Below are positions 17,305-25,966 of a stretch of DNA of 53,601 nt, in pieces. How positions within the stretch are numbered: the first letter of the stretch is position 1; each line of letters opens with the position of its first letter. The stretch is from positions 1 to 53,601 of the forward strand of contig JAAWAR010000008.1 of the NCBI GenBank assembly GCA_022792295.1, given 5' to 3'. Source of the DNA: Lachnospiraceae bacterium. GTDB lineage: Bacteria > Bacillota > Clostridia > Lachnospirales > Lachnospiraceae. Below the pieces are notes generated by a model that saw nothing but the letters and a program-made list of their open reading frames with translations, did not search any database and was not told the origin of the DNA. The translations under genes were made by a program, and so were the position numbers.

Positions 17305-18261
17305 ATGTCAAAGGCGGAACGGCTTATTGAAATGATGATCACGATAAATGCAAAAAAGGATTTTACGGTGGGTGAATTAGCAAAAGAATTTTCTGTATCA
17401 AAGCGTACAGTTCTGCGCGACTTGCAAGAATTAGAGCAGGCCGGATTTCCCCTTTATTCAGAAGTTGGGGCTGCGGGTGGGTATCATATCTTACGGGAGC
17501 GCATTCTGCCGCCTATCACTTTTTCAGAAAGTGAAGCAAAAGCCATATTCTTTGCCTGTCAGGCTCTGCAGTTCTACCGTGATTTACCTTTTGAGCAGGA
17601 AACAATATCCGTTTTGAAAAAGTTTTTGAATTGTCTACCGTTAGATATACAAAGCAGTATCATGCAGATTCAAAATAAAGTGGTATTTTGGATCCCGGAC
17701 AGGCATTGTGATTCGCCATTCCTTAAATTAATGTTTCATATTGCTGTAAACCGTCATGCCGCGACAATACGGTATTCGTCGCTCCATTCCGAACGTATAC
17801 GCACGATCATCCCGATTGGGTTATATGCTATGAATGGGCTTTGGTATTGCCCTGCATATTGTACGGCAGCAAATCAAATTCGAGAATTCCGCATTGACCG
17901 CATCAAAGAAATTATAGAGGAAAAACCGTATCCCAAAGGGACATACCCTATTCCTGCGTCCATTCAGGAATATCTGGAAAACCTGGAAGCCGGAAACGAT
18001 TATCACATAAGAATCCAACTGACCGATGTAGGCGTTAAACGCTGCGAAACTGAGTGTTTGCTGGCAAGGGGACTAAAAACTTTTTCAACAGGCGGCGGGA
18101 TAATCGACATGGAAATACATCACTCAGCTTTAGAATGGGCTGCCGACTACTTTTTGCCGCTTGGGAGCCATGCAACGGTACTGGAACCGATTGAGTTGTT
18201 AGAGTTAATGAAACATAAAATAAGTGAATTATATCAGCATTATTGTAAACCGGAATCTTAA
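17305..18261 (+). CDS. YafY-type transcriptional regulator (HTH_11 plus WYL domain)
   Basis: 318 residues. The first 60 form a DeoR/HTH_11 winged helix (TVGELAKEFSVSKRTVLRDLQELEQAGF), followed by SEVGAAGGYHI, then the central helical part and the WYL domain (about 140-235: IRYSSLHSERIRTIIPIGLYAMNGLWYCPAYC, with the W-Y pair as LWY) and a C-terminal extension about 240-315. WYL domains sense ligands, often nucleic-acid fragments or small molecules. It sits in its own transcription unit with a strong dyad over its start site, divergent from the YciI-like gene. Confidence 0.9.
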   Translation: MSKAERLIEMMITINAKKDFTVGELAKEFSVSKRTVLRDLQELEQAGFPLYSEVGAAGGYHILRERILPPITFSESEAKAIFFACQALQFYRDLPFEQETISVLKKFLNCLPLDIQSSIMQIQNKVVFWIPDRHCDSPFLKLMFHIAVNRHAATIRYSSLHSERIRTIIPIGLYAMNGLWYCPAYCTAANQIREFRIDRIKEIIEEKPYPKGTYPIPASIQEYLENLEAGNDYHIRIQLTDVGVKRCETECLLARGLKTFSTGGGIIDMEIHHSALEWAADYFLPLGSHATVLEPIELLELMKHKISELYQHYCKPES

Positions 18262-18594
18262 TTCATAAAAAGCGCTTACCGCATTTTCTTTCTTCTGTAT
18301 GTTCTTTGAAGTGCCCCGCAGCAGTTATCATAAATGACTGAAACAAAAGGGCAAACTTTTCAGCCGCCAAAAGCCCACTGTGGATACTGCCGTCACCCGA
18401 TTGAAACATGAGAGAACGAAAAAAGCAGACTCGCTCGTATATCGGCATTTACGGAACGGGAAAATATAACGTTGCAAAAACACGGCCCCTCTTGAAACAA
18501 ATTTTTTATTCTGATACAGTTTACAGAAGAAAGCAGGAAATGAGAGGACATATCAATCAAAATCGAGTATTCTGATCTAAGAGGAGGAATGCAG
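18262..18594. other. Intergenic stretch with weak promoter for the AraC-type gene
   Basis: About 330 bases without a credible gene. TTGAAA (18492-18497), 17 bases and TACAGT (18515-18520) form a modest promoter for the AraC-type gene, whose ribosome site GAGGAGG is at 18581-18587. Nothing else is recognised. Confidence 0.4.
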
Positions 18595-19455
18595 ATGGAA
18601 TGGTGGAAAAATCTTAACGCGGCCATCGCTTACATAGAAGATAACCTGGACAACGAGCTTTCATATGAGGAAGCAGCCCGGGCTGCATACTGCTCCCCTT
18701 GTTATTTTCAGCGCATTTTTTCATATGTTTCCGGCATGTCTCTGTCAGAATACGTACGCCGCCGAAAGATGACGCAGGCGGCGTTTGAATTGCAGCGGAC
18801 AGACCAAACCATAATGAACATCGCTCTGAAATATGGCTATTCCTCTCCTACCGCCTTTAATCGGGCCTTTCGAACCGTTCACGGCATTTCCCCGTCTGCG
18901 GCCAGGGCCATGGGCAGCAACCTGCAGGCATACCCGCGTCTCTCGTTTAACGTCAGCATAACGGGAGGGACATCCCTGCCCTATCACATCGTCCAAAAGC
19001 CGCACTTCCGCATTGTAGGGATCCGCATTCCCATGTCCGAAGACAGGGAAGAAAACTTAAAATGTGTTCCCGATTTTTGGAAATCCGCCCGGCAGGGCAG
19101 TCCGTTTTTGGATTTGTGCAGACTCTCCCGAGAGGAATCCCGCAAAATACTGGGTGTCAGTGTATACGAAAATCCCCGGGAAATCTACTATTATATCGGC
19201 GTTGTCACCGATGCCCCTGCGCCTTCGGGTATGTATGAATGCAAGATCCCCACGGCTTCCTGGGCCATCTTTGAAAACGACGGACATTTTAAGGAAACCG
19301 TACAAAACGTATTCCGGCGCTTACCCGCAGAATGGCTCCCGTTCTCCGGATATACGCACGCAAAGCTGCCGGACATTGAAGTATACCCGATTTGCAGCAG
19401 ACAAGCCCTGCAGGGCCATTCGGAAGTATGGATTGCAGTCAAAAAGGAGGACTAA
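18595..19455 (+). CDS. AraC-family regulator with C-terminal GyrI-like ligand domain
   Basis: 286 residues. GAGGAGG at 18581-18587 is only one base from the ATG at 18589 but seven from the ATG at 18595, so the latter is chosen. Residues about 5-105 hold the two AraC helix-turn-helix motifs (LSYEEAARAAYCSPCYFQRIF and IMNIALKYGYSSPTAFNRAF). After a linker, residues about 125-285 form a GyrI-like/SOUL-related effector domain (FRIVGIRIPMSE, YYIGVVTDAPAPSGM, LPDIEVYP) as in Rob and SAV-type drug sensors. Gene order, four-base spacing and a shared transcript tie it to the C45 hydrolase that follows. Confidence 0.92.
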   Translation: MEWWKNLNAAIAYIEDNLDNELSYEEAARAAYCSPCYFQRIFSYVSGMSLSEYVRRRKMTQAAFELQRTDQTIMNIALKYGYSSPTAFNRAFRTVHGISPSAARAMGSNLQAYPRLSFNVSITGGTSLPYHIVQKPHFRIVGIRIPMSEDREENLKCVPDFWKSARQGSPFLDLCRLSREESRKILGVSVYENPREIYYYIGVVTDAPAPSGMYECKIPTASWAIFENDGHFKETVQNVFRRLPAEWLPFSGYTHAKLPDIEVYPICSRQALQGHSEVWIAVKKED

Positions 19456-19458
19456 GAC

Positions 19459-20529
19459 ATGGAACATTTAACCCTGAAAGGCGCCCATTATGAACTGGGC
19501 GTACAACGCGGAAAACTCTTTAACAGACGCCGAATCTCCTTCCCGCTCCGGCTGGATACGTTTCAGCTTCAGCACGGGAAACAAAGCGAGGAGCTGCTGA
19601 GGAAATTTTTTCCGGAGGTATGTGAAGAAATACGAGGCATCAGCGACACAACAGGTACGGACTATCTGCATTTTGTTTCCTGGATGCTGTGCATGGGCTG
19701 CTGCATGTATAATCTGGAGCAGAATATGCCCGCTGAGATCCGGGGCTGTACCGCTTTCGCCTATTCGGCAGGCGGCAAAATGATCTACGGAAGGAACAAC
19801 GATTTACCCCCCTGTCTGCGAAAAGAAAGCAAAGCCGATCTCTATGTTCCCATAGGCGGAAACCTTTTTTACATGGCCACTTCTTCCTTCGTGAACGGGG
19901 AGGAAGGCTTGAATGAACACGGCCTGGCCGTCGCCATGACCTTTGTGATGACGGATCTCAAAAAAATCAGGCCCGGCTTTAACGCATGCTTTCTGGTACG
20001 TTATCTGCTCGAAAAAGCAAATGATACCGAGCAGGCCATATCACAGCTTTGCGGCCTGCCGATTGCCTCCAACTGTAACCTGCTGCTCGCAGATAAAAAC
20101 GGCGGCATGGCAGTCGTCGAATGCACGCCATCCCTCAAAAAAATCCGCAGGGCAGAGCGCGCTCCGCACGGCGGCATGATCTGCACCGTAAATAGCTTCA
20201 CCTCAAACAATATGAAGCCCTTCGACGACGCCCGCGGAAACGATTACGGCTCTCAGAGACGCTACAAAACCGTCTTAGACGCCTTCATTGCAGGAAAAAC
20301 AGGCGGCGATCCCATCGACGCTGCCAAGTGCCTCCTGAAAGGCGACTACGGCTTTATCTGCCAATACGACGACGATCCCAACTTCGAAACCGTCTGGAGC
20401 TCCATATTCGACCTAAGCAGCCTAACCGTTTACCGCGCAGAAGGCGACCCAAGAAAAAACCAATTCGTCCGTGACAGCCGGCTGCACAATCTCAAGTTGA
20501 ATCCCCTTCCGAATCATGAGCGGACATAA
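19459..20529 (+). CDS. C45-family autoproteolytic acyltransferase/hydrolase (Ntn-hydrolase fold)
   Basis: 356 residues, related to isopenicillin-N acyltransferase and choloylglycine/acylethanolamine hydrolases. The expected nucleophile is Cys97 in RGCTAFAYSAGGKMIYGRNND, where the bond before Cys is cut to free its amino group; the following GRNND and the EEGLNEHGLAVAMTF segment are family markers. Such enzymes cleave or exchange amide-linked acyl groups on small molecules, for example beta-lactams, bile acids or N-acyl lipids. There is no signal peptide, so it acts in the cytosol. Its RBS (AGGAGG) lies inside the end of the AraC-type gene, so the two are translationally linked and the regulator probably senses the substrate or product. 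Confidence 0.85.
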   Translation: MEHLTLKGAHYELGVQRGKLFNRRRISFPLRLDTFQLQHGKQSEELLRKFFPEVCEEIRGISDTTGTDYLHFVSWMLCMGCCMYNLEQNMPAEIRGCTAFAYSAGGKMIYGRNNDLPPCLRKESKADLYVPIGGNLFYMATSSFVNGEEGLNEHGLAVAMTFVMTDLKKIRPGFNACFLVRYLLEKANDTEQAISQLCGLPIASNCNLLLADKNGGMAVVECTPSLKKIRRAERAPHGGMICTVNSFTSNNMKPFDDARGNDYGSQRRYKTVLDAFIAGKTGGDPIDAAKCLLKGDYGFICQYDDDPNFETVWSSIFDLSSLTVYRAEGDPRKNQFVRDSRLHNLKLNPLPNHERT

Positions 20530-20536
20530 CAAAAAC

Positions 20537-20570
20537 GGCGCACGGTTTACAGCTTACTGTTCCATGCGCC
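20537..20570. terminator. Bidirectional intrinsic terminator
   Basis: GGCGCACGG (20537-20545) pairs with CCATGCGCC (20562-20570) with one mismatch, extended by an inner ACAG/CTGT stem. On the plus strand TTTATGCTTT follows, ending the AraC-C45 unit; on the minus strand GTTTTTG follows, ending the nucleoside operon. Confidence 0.8.
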
Positions 20571-20571
20571 T

Positions 20572-20688
20572 TTATGCTTTGACTGCCTGATCCAATACAC
20601 ATCGGGCTGCCATTTCAAAGTCGAAGCAGAGAAATCCATCCGGATTTTTCCGGCGGCCCGCTTCTATACCGCGGACTTTAAACCTCGT
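20572..20688 (-). pseudogene. Short orphan C-terminal coding fragment
   Basis: Just after the last gene of the nucleoside operon the minus strand has a 38-codon open stretch between a TGA and a TAA (20572-20574), with protein-like composition (KNPDGFLCFDFEMAARCVLD). It has no start codon near its beginning and no family I can name. It is probably the tail of a gene that was lost or truncated. Confidence 0.3.
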
Positions 20689-20707
20689 TCAGCCTTCCGC
20701 CGCAAAA

Positions 20708-21721
20708 TCAAAGCTTCGCCAGCAAATCACCCATGATCCCTGCAAACTTCTCTCTGTCTGCCTCCAGCACCAGCTTCACGTTCTTAACCGCCGGCCTGAA
20801 GATCCCATCCAGATCCCTCGTCGTAGGCTTAAAATTCACTACGCTGATCCCATCGGCCGTACCGCCGGAAAAGTCCATCTTCATCTGGCACTCCACCACC
20901 TTCGTAAACACCGACGGGTCCAAAAGCCCCGCGATACAAAGTGCATCATGAATCGGTGCCTCATCCGGGTCGCACACCGGCTGCCAGACCTTATAATTCC
21001 CGATCCTTCTCTTAATAAAGAGGGAGGCTGCATGCCCGGCTCTCGTCCCCATCTGCTCAAACGCGTCCGCCTCCCGCTCCTTGATGCACGTCTTATGCGT
21101 CACGTCAAGCGGGACGATCGTGAGCTTTACGCCGCTCTGTAAAACGATCTCAGCCGCCTCCGGATCGGCCCAGAAGTTAAACTCCGCCCTCTGCAAAGGC
21201 CCGGAATTCCCCTCCGTCATCGCGCCGCCCATGATAATGATCTGCTTCATTTTTCCCGCGATCTCCGGCTTCGCCCGCAAAGCCACCGCCAGATTTGTCA
21301 GAGGCCCGACCGCGACGATTGAAATATCCCCATCCGACTGCATGAGTGTCTCAATGAGGAAGCTGACCGCATCCTTCTCCTGCGGCTTAAGCTTCGTCTC
21401 CGGCAGATCCAGATGATTTCCATGGTTCTCCTGCCCGTCAAAATACTTATCCCCGTAAGGAATGAGCGGCCTTCTCGCCGGGTCAAGCGTCGAGACAAGA
21501 GGCAGGGCACAGCCCTTATATACCTTGACATCCCCGCCCTTTTCCACATAATCGACGACCCGCAGCGTATTGTCCGTCGTGAGCTCCACATTCCGGTTTC
21601 CGTTGACCGTGCAGATCCCCAAAAGCTCGATCTCCTCCGAGGCGATCGCCATCAGGATTGCCACCGCGTCGTCTGTTCCTGTGTCCACATCCATAATAAT
21701 TCTATGCTTTTTTTCCATCAT
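20708..21721 (-). CDS. Nucleoside hydrolase (IunH/RihA-like), copy 1
   Basis: 337 residues. The N-terminal DVDTGTDDAVA holds the calcium-chelating Asp cluster of nucleoside hydrolases, with GICTVNGNRNVE and a C-terminal PIHDALCIAGLL supplying the rest of the metal and ribose site; IIMGGAMTEGNSGP and EFNFWADPEAAEIV are the other family blocks. The enzyme splits the N-glycosidic bond of a ribonucleoside to base plus ribose in the cytosol. It is the last gene of the operon, 25 bases after the formamidase-like gene. It differs clearly from the second copy (28781-29830), for example by lacking that copy's 30-residue insert after VSTL, so the two probably prefer different nucleosides. Confidence 0.93.
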   Translation of the reverse strand: MMEKKHRIIMDVDTGTDDAVAILMAIASEEIELLGICTVNGNRNVELTTDNTLRVVDYVEKGGDVKVYKGCALPLVSTLDPARRPLIPYGDKYFDGQENHGNHLDLPETKLKPQEKDAVSFLIETLMQSDGDISIVAVGPLTNLAVALRAKPEIAGKMKQIIIMGGAMTEGNSGPLQRAEFNFWADPEAAEIVLQSGVKLTIVPLDVTHKTCIKEREADAFEQMGTRAGHAASLFIKRRIGNYKVWQPVCDPDEAPIHDALCIAGLLDPSVFTKVVECQMKMDFSGGTADGISVVNFKPTTRDLDGIFRPAVKNVKLVLEADREKFAGIMGDLLAKL

Positions 21722-21746
21722 CCTGTCCCTTCCTTAGAATTGCCCC

Positions 21747-22664
21747 TTATTCAAAACTGTAGCCGTACGCCTCAAACACCTCCATCGGCACCTCCATGCG
21801 GCAGGTCCGAAGCGGGTCCACGATCTGGCAGATCCGAAGATCCCCGACCAGAGACAAAAGCATACATGCCTCCCAGTGCTCAATCTTAAATTTCTTCTGG
21901 ATGAACCGCTTCATCGCCTTCGTCGCTTCCTCGGCTGCCTCATCAAGCGTCTCTGACGAGACGATGGCCATCGCATAGCCCTCGGAAAGCAGCATCGGCC
22001 CCTCCATGTCCTCATCCTTTATGACCGAGACCTGCACCCGTACCCGGGCCGCGACCTCTGCTCCTCCGCCTGCAACCTCGCCATCACCCATGACCGCGTG
22101 GACATCTCCGACTGCCAAAAGCCCTCCCTCGGCATTTACCGGCAGATACAGCGTACTGCCCTCGATGATCCGCCTGCAGTCCATGTTTCCTCCGTGTCTT
22201 CCCGGTGTCATGTTCGGTATCTCAATCCCCTCCTCGGGCGCGATGCCGATTACACCGAGCATCGGTTTGTTCGGAACCGGATACTTGTCTCCGAAAAACG
22301 TTTTTCCGCCGTGCACATCAAAAATACGCAGCGCGTCGATCTCGGTCTCATGCATGAAGACACCCATGGTCTTGTCCATACCCATGACCGCGGTGGAGGT
22401 CGGCGTGATCTCCAGAACCTTCACCTTCAAAACGTCTCCGGGCATCGCGCCCTCCACGTAGACCGGGCCCGTTGCCGGATTGCCCGCCATGTCCGGATCA
22501 AATGCGATCGGCCCGTCTCCCGGAGTCAGCTTCTGGCTCCCGAAGCAGTCCCTTGTTTCAAACTCGATCACAGAACCCGGTTCTACCCGGAGCACCGGGG
22601 GATTCTTCGCAGACATTTTCCAAATCAGTTTATCATTCGTCACCCTATATTCTTTCTTTGTCAT
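21747..22664 (-). CDS. Acetamidase/formamidase family protein
   Basis: 305 residues from the ATG at 22664 (GGAGAGG upstream). Family features: an N-terminal beta-rich part with VEPGSVIEFETRD, NPATGPVYVEGAMPGDVLKV, then FGDKYPVPNKPMLGVIG, GRHGGNMDCR, VGDVHAVMGDGEVAGGGAE and a C-terminal MLLSLVGDLRICQIVDP. Characterised members hydrolyse formamide or acetamide to ammonia and the acid. In this operon it may deal with a formylated or amide product from a nucleobase, or remove amide by-products; the substrate is not evident. It lies between a major-facilitator carrier and nucleoside hydrolase 1, with short gaps. Confidence 0.9.
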   Translation of the reverse strand: MTKKEYRVTNDKLIWKMSAKNPPVLRVEPGSVIEFETRDCFGSQKLTPGDGPIAFDPDMAGNPATGPVYVEGAMPGDVLKVKVLEITPTSTAVMGMDKTMGVFMHETEIDALRIFDVHGGKTFFGDKYPVPNKPMLGVIGIAPEEGIEIPNMTPGRHGGNMDCRRIIEGSTLYLPVNAEGGLLAVGDVHAVMGDGEVAGGGAEVAARVRVQVSVIKDEDMEGPMLLSEGYAMAIVSSETLDEAAEEATKAMKRFIQKKFKIEHWEACMLLSLVGDLRICQIVDPLRTCRMEVPMEVFEAYGYSFE

Positions 22665-22713
22665 GTTTCCTCTCCTTATTTTTAAGAGTATTTGCAAAAG
22701 ATCACCCTCAAAT

Positions 22714-23919
22714 CTATAGACAAGGGCGTTTTTGGGAGTGCCGTATAAACGGCAGATAGCTCAAAATTCCCAGAAACGTAATTGCCGCGCTGACCACAAA
22801 GGTGTTGTGGATTCCGATATAGCCGGCCAAAAAGCTCCCGCCGATCTGGCCGATTACCGTGCTGAACACAGTCGTAATCGCCACAGCCAGGGAAATTGCC
22901 GTCGCCCTGACACCTAACGGGGAGGCCTCTCCTGCAGCCGCTACCGTTGACGGCTGCAAAAATCCGTAGGCAAACGACTGCATGAGTTGTAAGCCCACCA
23001 GTACAGGAAGCGTGTGCGCAAAGTACATCAGAAACGCTCGCACGACATGGAAGGAGGCGCCCAAAAGAAGCGGCACATGATTTTTGATCCCTCTCTTTAA
23101 CATCCGGCTGTGCAGCATCATACACGGCATCATGAACAGGCAGTTTAAGAACAGGCACCAGCCCAGGTGGACATTATCACCGCCGTATTCCTCAATAAGG
23201 ATCGGGACGAAAAACAGAGTCGTCCGGTTTCCCACGTTCATGAGTGTGATGCAGAAAAGGATTCCCAGATACGCAGGATTTTTCAAAAGCCCGATCACGG
23301 CACTTTTTGTCGCCTTTCTGCCCCCGGCCTTTTTTTCTTCTGCGTCCAGCCCATAGGCCGTATCGCCGTAGAGGCCCATGAGTACACAGGCAAGGCCTAA
23401 GATCACCGCCTCAATCAAAAACAAATACCGGGTATCTGTATAGTCCAGGACATATCCGATCAGTAAGCTTCCCACGGCGGAGCTTATGGATCCGCAGCCC
23501 CTCGTGAAACCATACACCACAAAGCTGTTTTTCTCCGCTGCGATGTTTGTGACGGAATCCGTAAGGCCCTGAAGCGGATAGTTAACCGCGCCGTAAAACA
23601 AGTTTAAAAGTAACGTAAGCCAGACGTATTGTACCAGCACAGGCAAAAGAAGAAGCGGCAGCAGGCTCCCCAAAAGGCAGCATAGAATGGCACGCTTCAT
23701 GCCGATCAGCGCATCGGCAATATACCCCCAGAGCGGCTGCGCCACAAGATTTACAAATGTCATGGCCATCGTCATAGAGGCAATCACTGTCGTCTCATAG
23801 CCACATTGATTTAAGTAAAACACCAGGAAACTGGAGTGCAATGTCATGGTAATCCAGTAGCACGACTGAAGTCCGCATAAAAGCAGCCAGTCCCTGCGGG
23901 CCTTCTTCCTTACTTCCAT
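22714..23919 (-). CDS. Major facilitator superfamily transporter (LacY/NupG-like group)
   Basis: 401 residues with about twelve membrane helices. The loop after helix 2 reads AQPLWGYIADALIGMKRAI, a variant of the MFS G-x-x-D-R motif, and the middle loop (about 190-215) is charged. The general layout (acidic/polar first helix, LWGYIAD) recalls the MFS_1_like/nucleoside-proton symporter and LacY-type carriers. Placed between the BMP-type ABC genes and the formamidase-like gene, it may provide a second route for nucleosides or export bases or by-products such as the released nucleobase (inference). Confidence 0.85.
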   Translation of the reverse strand: MEVRKKARRDWLLLCGLQSCYWITMTLHSSFLVFYLNQCGYETTVIASMTMAMTFVNLVAQPLWGYIADALIGMKRAILCCLLGSLLPLLLLPVLVQYVWLTLLLNLFYGAVNYPLQGLTDSVTNIAAEKNSFVVYGFTRGCGSISSAVGSLLIGYVLDYTDTRYLFLIEAVILGLACVLMGLYGDTAYGLDAEEKKAGGRKATKSAVIGLLKNPAYLGILFCITLMNVGNRTTLFFVPILIEEYGGDNVHLGWCLFLNCLFMMPCMMLHSRMLKRGIKNHVPLLLGASFHVVRAFLMYFAHTLPVLVGLQLMQSFAYGFLQPSTVAAAGEASPLGVRATAISLAVAITTVFSTVIGQIGGSFLAGYIGIHNTFVVSAAITFLGILSYLPFIRHSQKRPCL

Positions 23920-23959
23920 TTTTCACCTCTGCAATATTTTCATGTACCCGCGGACTCCT

Positions 23960-24895
23960 TTACTTTGCCAGAAGCTTCTGTTTTCTCTTTACCTCCAGAT
24001 GGGACACTAACGTCACACCGATGATCGTGGCGATATAGGGCATCATCTGTAAAATTTCTGCCGGGAAGTTAAACGCCGACTGGAACGTGAGCGCCATGGC
24101 GTCGATCGCGCCGAATATCAGGGCAACCAGGACTGCCATAAACGGCTTCCCTCCGGTCAGGTTGGAGATCGAGACGCCGATAAAGCCGCGCCCTGCCACC
24201 ATGCCGGCCGTAAACCAGGAAAGATAATACATGGACATGAAGCAGCCGCCCAGGCTGCAGACGATTCCGGTCAGGATAAAGGATTTAAGCTTGACCCCAT
24301 AGACGTCAATTCCCACAGACATCGCCGAGTCCGGATTCTCCCCGGCGGCCCGCATCCGAAGTCCAAAGGAAGTCCTGAAAATAATGAACCAGACGAGGAA
24401 AGTAACCAGAATCGTCAGATACGTCAGGATACAATGCCCGGATAAAATACTTCCGAGTATCGGAATCTCCTTTATAAGCGGAATCTGCACGCTGGGGAAT
24501 GTCAGACTTGCCTTTCCCATAGAGCTTCCCTTCGAACCGCCGAACAAAGCGAACGGAATAAACATGGCAAGACCGGTCGTCATGGTATTTAAGGAAATAC
24601 AGGTCATCGTACAGTTGGCCTCCAGCTTAAGAAACATAAAGGCCAAAAACAGCGACAACAGGATCCCCGCCACAATCGCCGCCACAATCGCGACCAGAAT
24701 ATTGGGAATATAGACACTCGTAATACAGCCCACCATCGAGCTGATTAACATCGTCGCCTCAATCGCCAGATTATTGGTTCCTGCCTGCTTGGATATGATC
24801 GCTCCCATGGATGCATAGATGAGCGGAGTCGCCATCCGGATAACCGAATACAGAAAGCTGATCACAAATGCGCCGGTAATGACTTCCTTAAACAT
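23960..24895 (-). CDS. nupQ: Nucleoside-type ABC transporter permease 2 (BmpC/NupQ-like)
   Basis: 311 residues. The ATG at 24895 has AGGAGG eight bases upstream and is preferred over the in-frame GTG at 24904. About eight to nine membrane helices; RASPLIYASMGA-type start (ATPLIYASMGAIIS) and the family block LRMRAAGENPDSAMSVGIDVYGVKL, which is the coupling loop typical of branched-chain/ribose-type (BPD_transp_2) permeases. It pairs with the second permease (eight-base overlap upstream), the double-domain ATPase and the BMP lipoprotein to import purine/pyrimidine nucleosides. Confidence 0.92.
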   Translation of the reverse strand: MFKEVITGAFVISFLYSVIRMATPLIYASMGAIISKQAGTNNLAIEATMLISSMVGCITSVYIPNILVAIVAAIVAGILLSLFLAFMFLKLEANCTMTCISLNTMTTGLAMFIPFALFGGSKGSSMGKASLTFPSVQIPLIKEIPILGSILSGHCILTYLTILVTFLVWFIIFRTSFGLRMRAAGENPDSAMSVGIDVYGVKLKSFILTGIVCSLGGCFMSMYYLSWFTAGMVAGRGFIGVSISNLTGGKPFMAVLVALIFGAIDAMALTFQSAFNFPAEILQMMPYIATIIGVTLVSHLEVKRKQKLLAK

Positions 24896-25958
24896 GCTGT
24901 ACACCTCCTGCCTTCTCCGATTCCTCTACGATCATCTTATGTTTCAGTCCCGCCATGAGCTGTTCGGCCGCCACAAAGATAACGATCATGCTCTGTAAGA
25001 CCTGTACAAGCTCCAACGGAATATCTGTATAGGAATTGACCAAAGCCGCGCCCTGCCTTAAATAGGCCAGCGCAACCGCTGCAACCGTGACACGCAGCGG
25101 GTCATTTTTTCCGATTACTGCAATCAGGAGGCCGTCAAAGCCGTACCCTAAAAGCGTATCAATCCGAAACTGCTGATAAATTCCCATGACCTCTACGGCT
25201 CCGCCGATTCCGGCCAAAGCGCCGCCAATGAACTGTGAAACCAATACGGTGAGCGCCACGTTAATGCCCGAGGCCCTTGCAAAATCTTCGTTTTTCCCTG
25301 TGATGCGGATCGCAAAGCCGAGCTTTGTGGACCTTAGCACCCAGTAAATGATGAGAACAGCCGCAATCGCCACAAAAATACCTGTGTGGATTCTCGTTTT
25401 TGCTACGAAATGTGTCAGCGTCGCAGCCTTCGGAAAGATGGCCGAACCATTGTATGTAAGAGCCGGGTCCTTCACCTTGTAGAGAAGGATATAGCGGCCC
25501 AGATACTGCAGTACATAATTCAGCATCAGCGCACACACCACAACGCTCGCGTTGAATTTCAGATTCAGGCTCGCTGGTATCAAAGCCGTAAGCCCGCCGA
25601 TCACGGCGCACAAAACGATGATTACGATCGGGAACACAACCGGCGGCAGATCGAGCTTTAAAGCAAACACGGAGGCAAACGCCATACCGATATAGAAAAT
25701 TCCGTCACTGCACAGATTGAACTTATTGACCTGAAACATCATTGACACGGACAGGCCGCAGAGGATAAAGGGGATCGACAGCTCCAAAACCCCTCCCAGC
25801 CTTCTCATAGAAGTCAACGGGCCCAAGATAAACCAATAACTGACGGCCCCCGCGTCGTCACTCGTCAATAAAACGAGCACCGCGATCACGGAAAAGGCAA
25901 TGGTAATCGCAACCAGGATTCGGAACGCTTCAAAATTATGGATAAAAATCCGTCTCAT
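24888..25958 (-). CDS. nupP: Nucleoside-type ABC transporter permease 1 (NupP-like)
   Basis: 356 residues from the ATG at 25958, eight bases after the ATPase stop; a GTG at 25982 with GGAGG in front is an alternative start adding eight residues. About nine to ten membrane helices, with the coupling-loop block LGFAIRITGKNEDFARASGINV and a following SQFIGGALAGIGGAVEVMG. Sequence order (ATPase, long permease, short permease) is the one seen in nupNOPQ/yufNOPQ-type loci. Together with the 23960-24895 product it forms the membrane channel for the BMP-delivered nucleoside. Confidence 0.92.
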   Translation of the reverse strand: MRRIFIHNFEAFRILVAITIAFSVIAVLVLLTSDDAGAVSYWFILGPLTSMRRLGGVLELSIPFILCGLSVSMMFQVNKFNLCSDGIFYIGMAFASVFALKLDLPPVVFPIVIIVLCAVIGGLTALIPASLNLKFNASVVVCALMLNYVLQYLGRYILLYKVKDPALTYNGSAIFPKAATLTHFVAKTRIHTGIFVAIAAVLIIYWVLRSTKLGFAIRITGKNEDFARASGINVALTVLVSQFIGGALAGIGGAVEVMGIYQQFRIDTLLGYGFDGLLIAVIGKNDPLRVTVAAVALAYLRQGAALVNSYTDIPLELVQVLQSMIVIFVAAEQLMAGLKHKMIVEESEKAGGVQHV

Positions 25959-25966
25959 TTTCTCTT

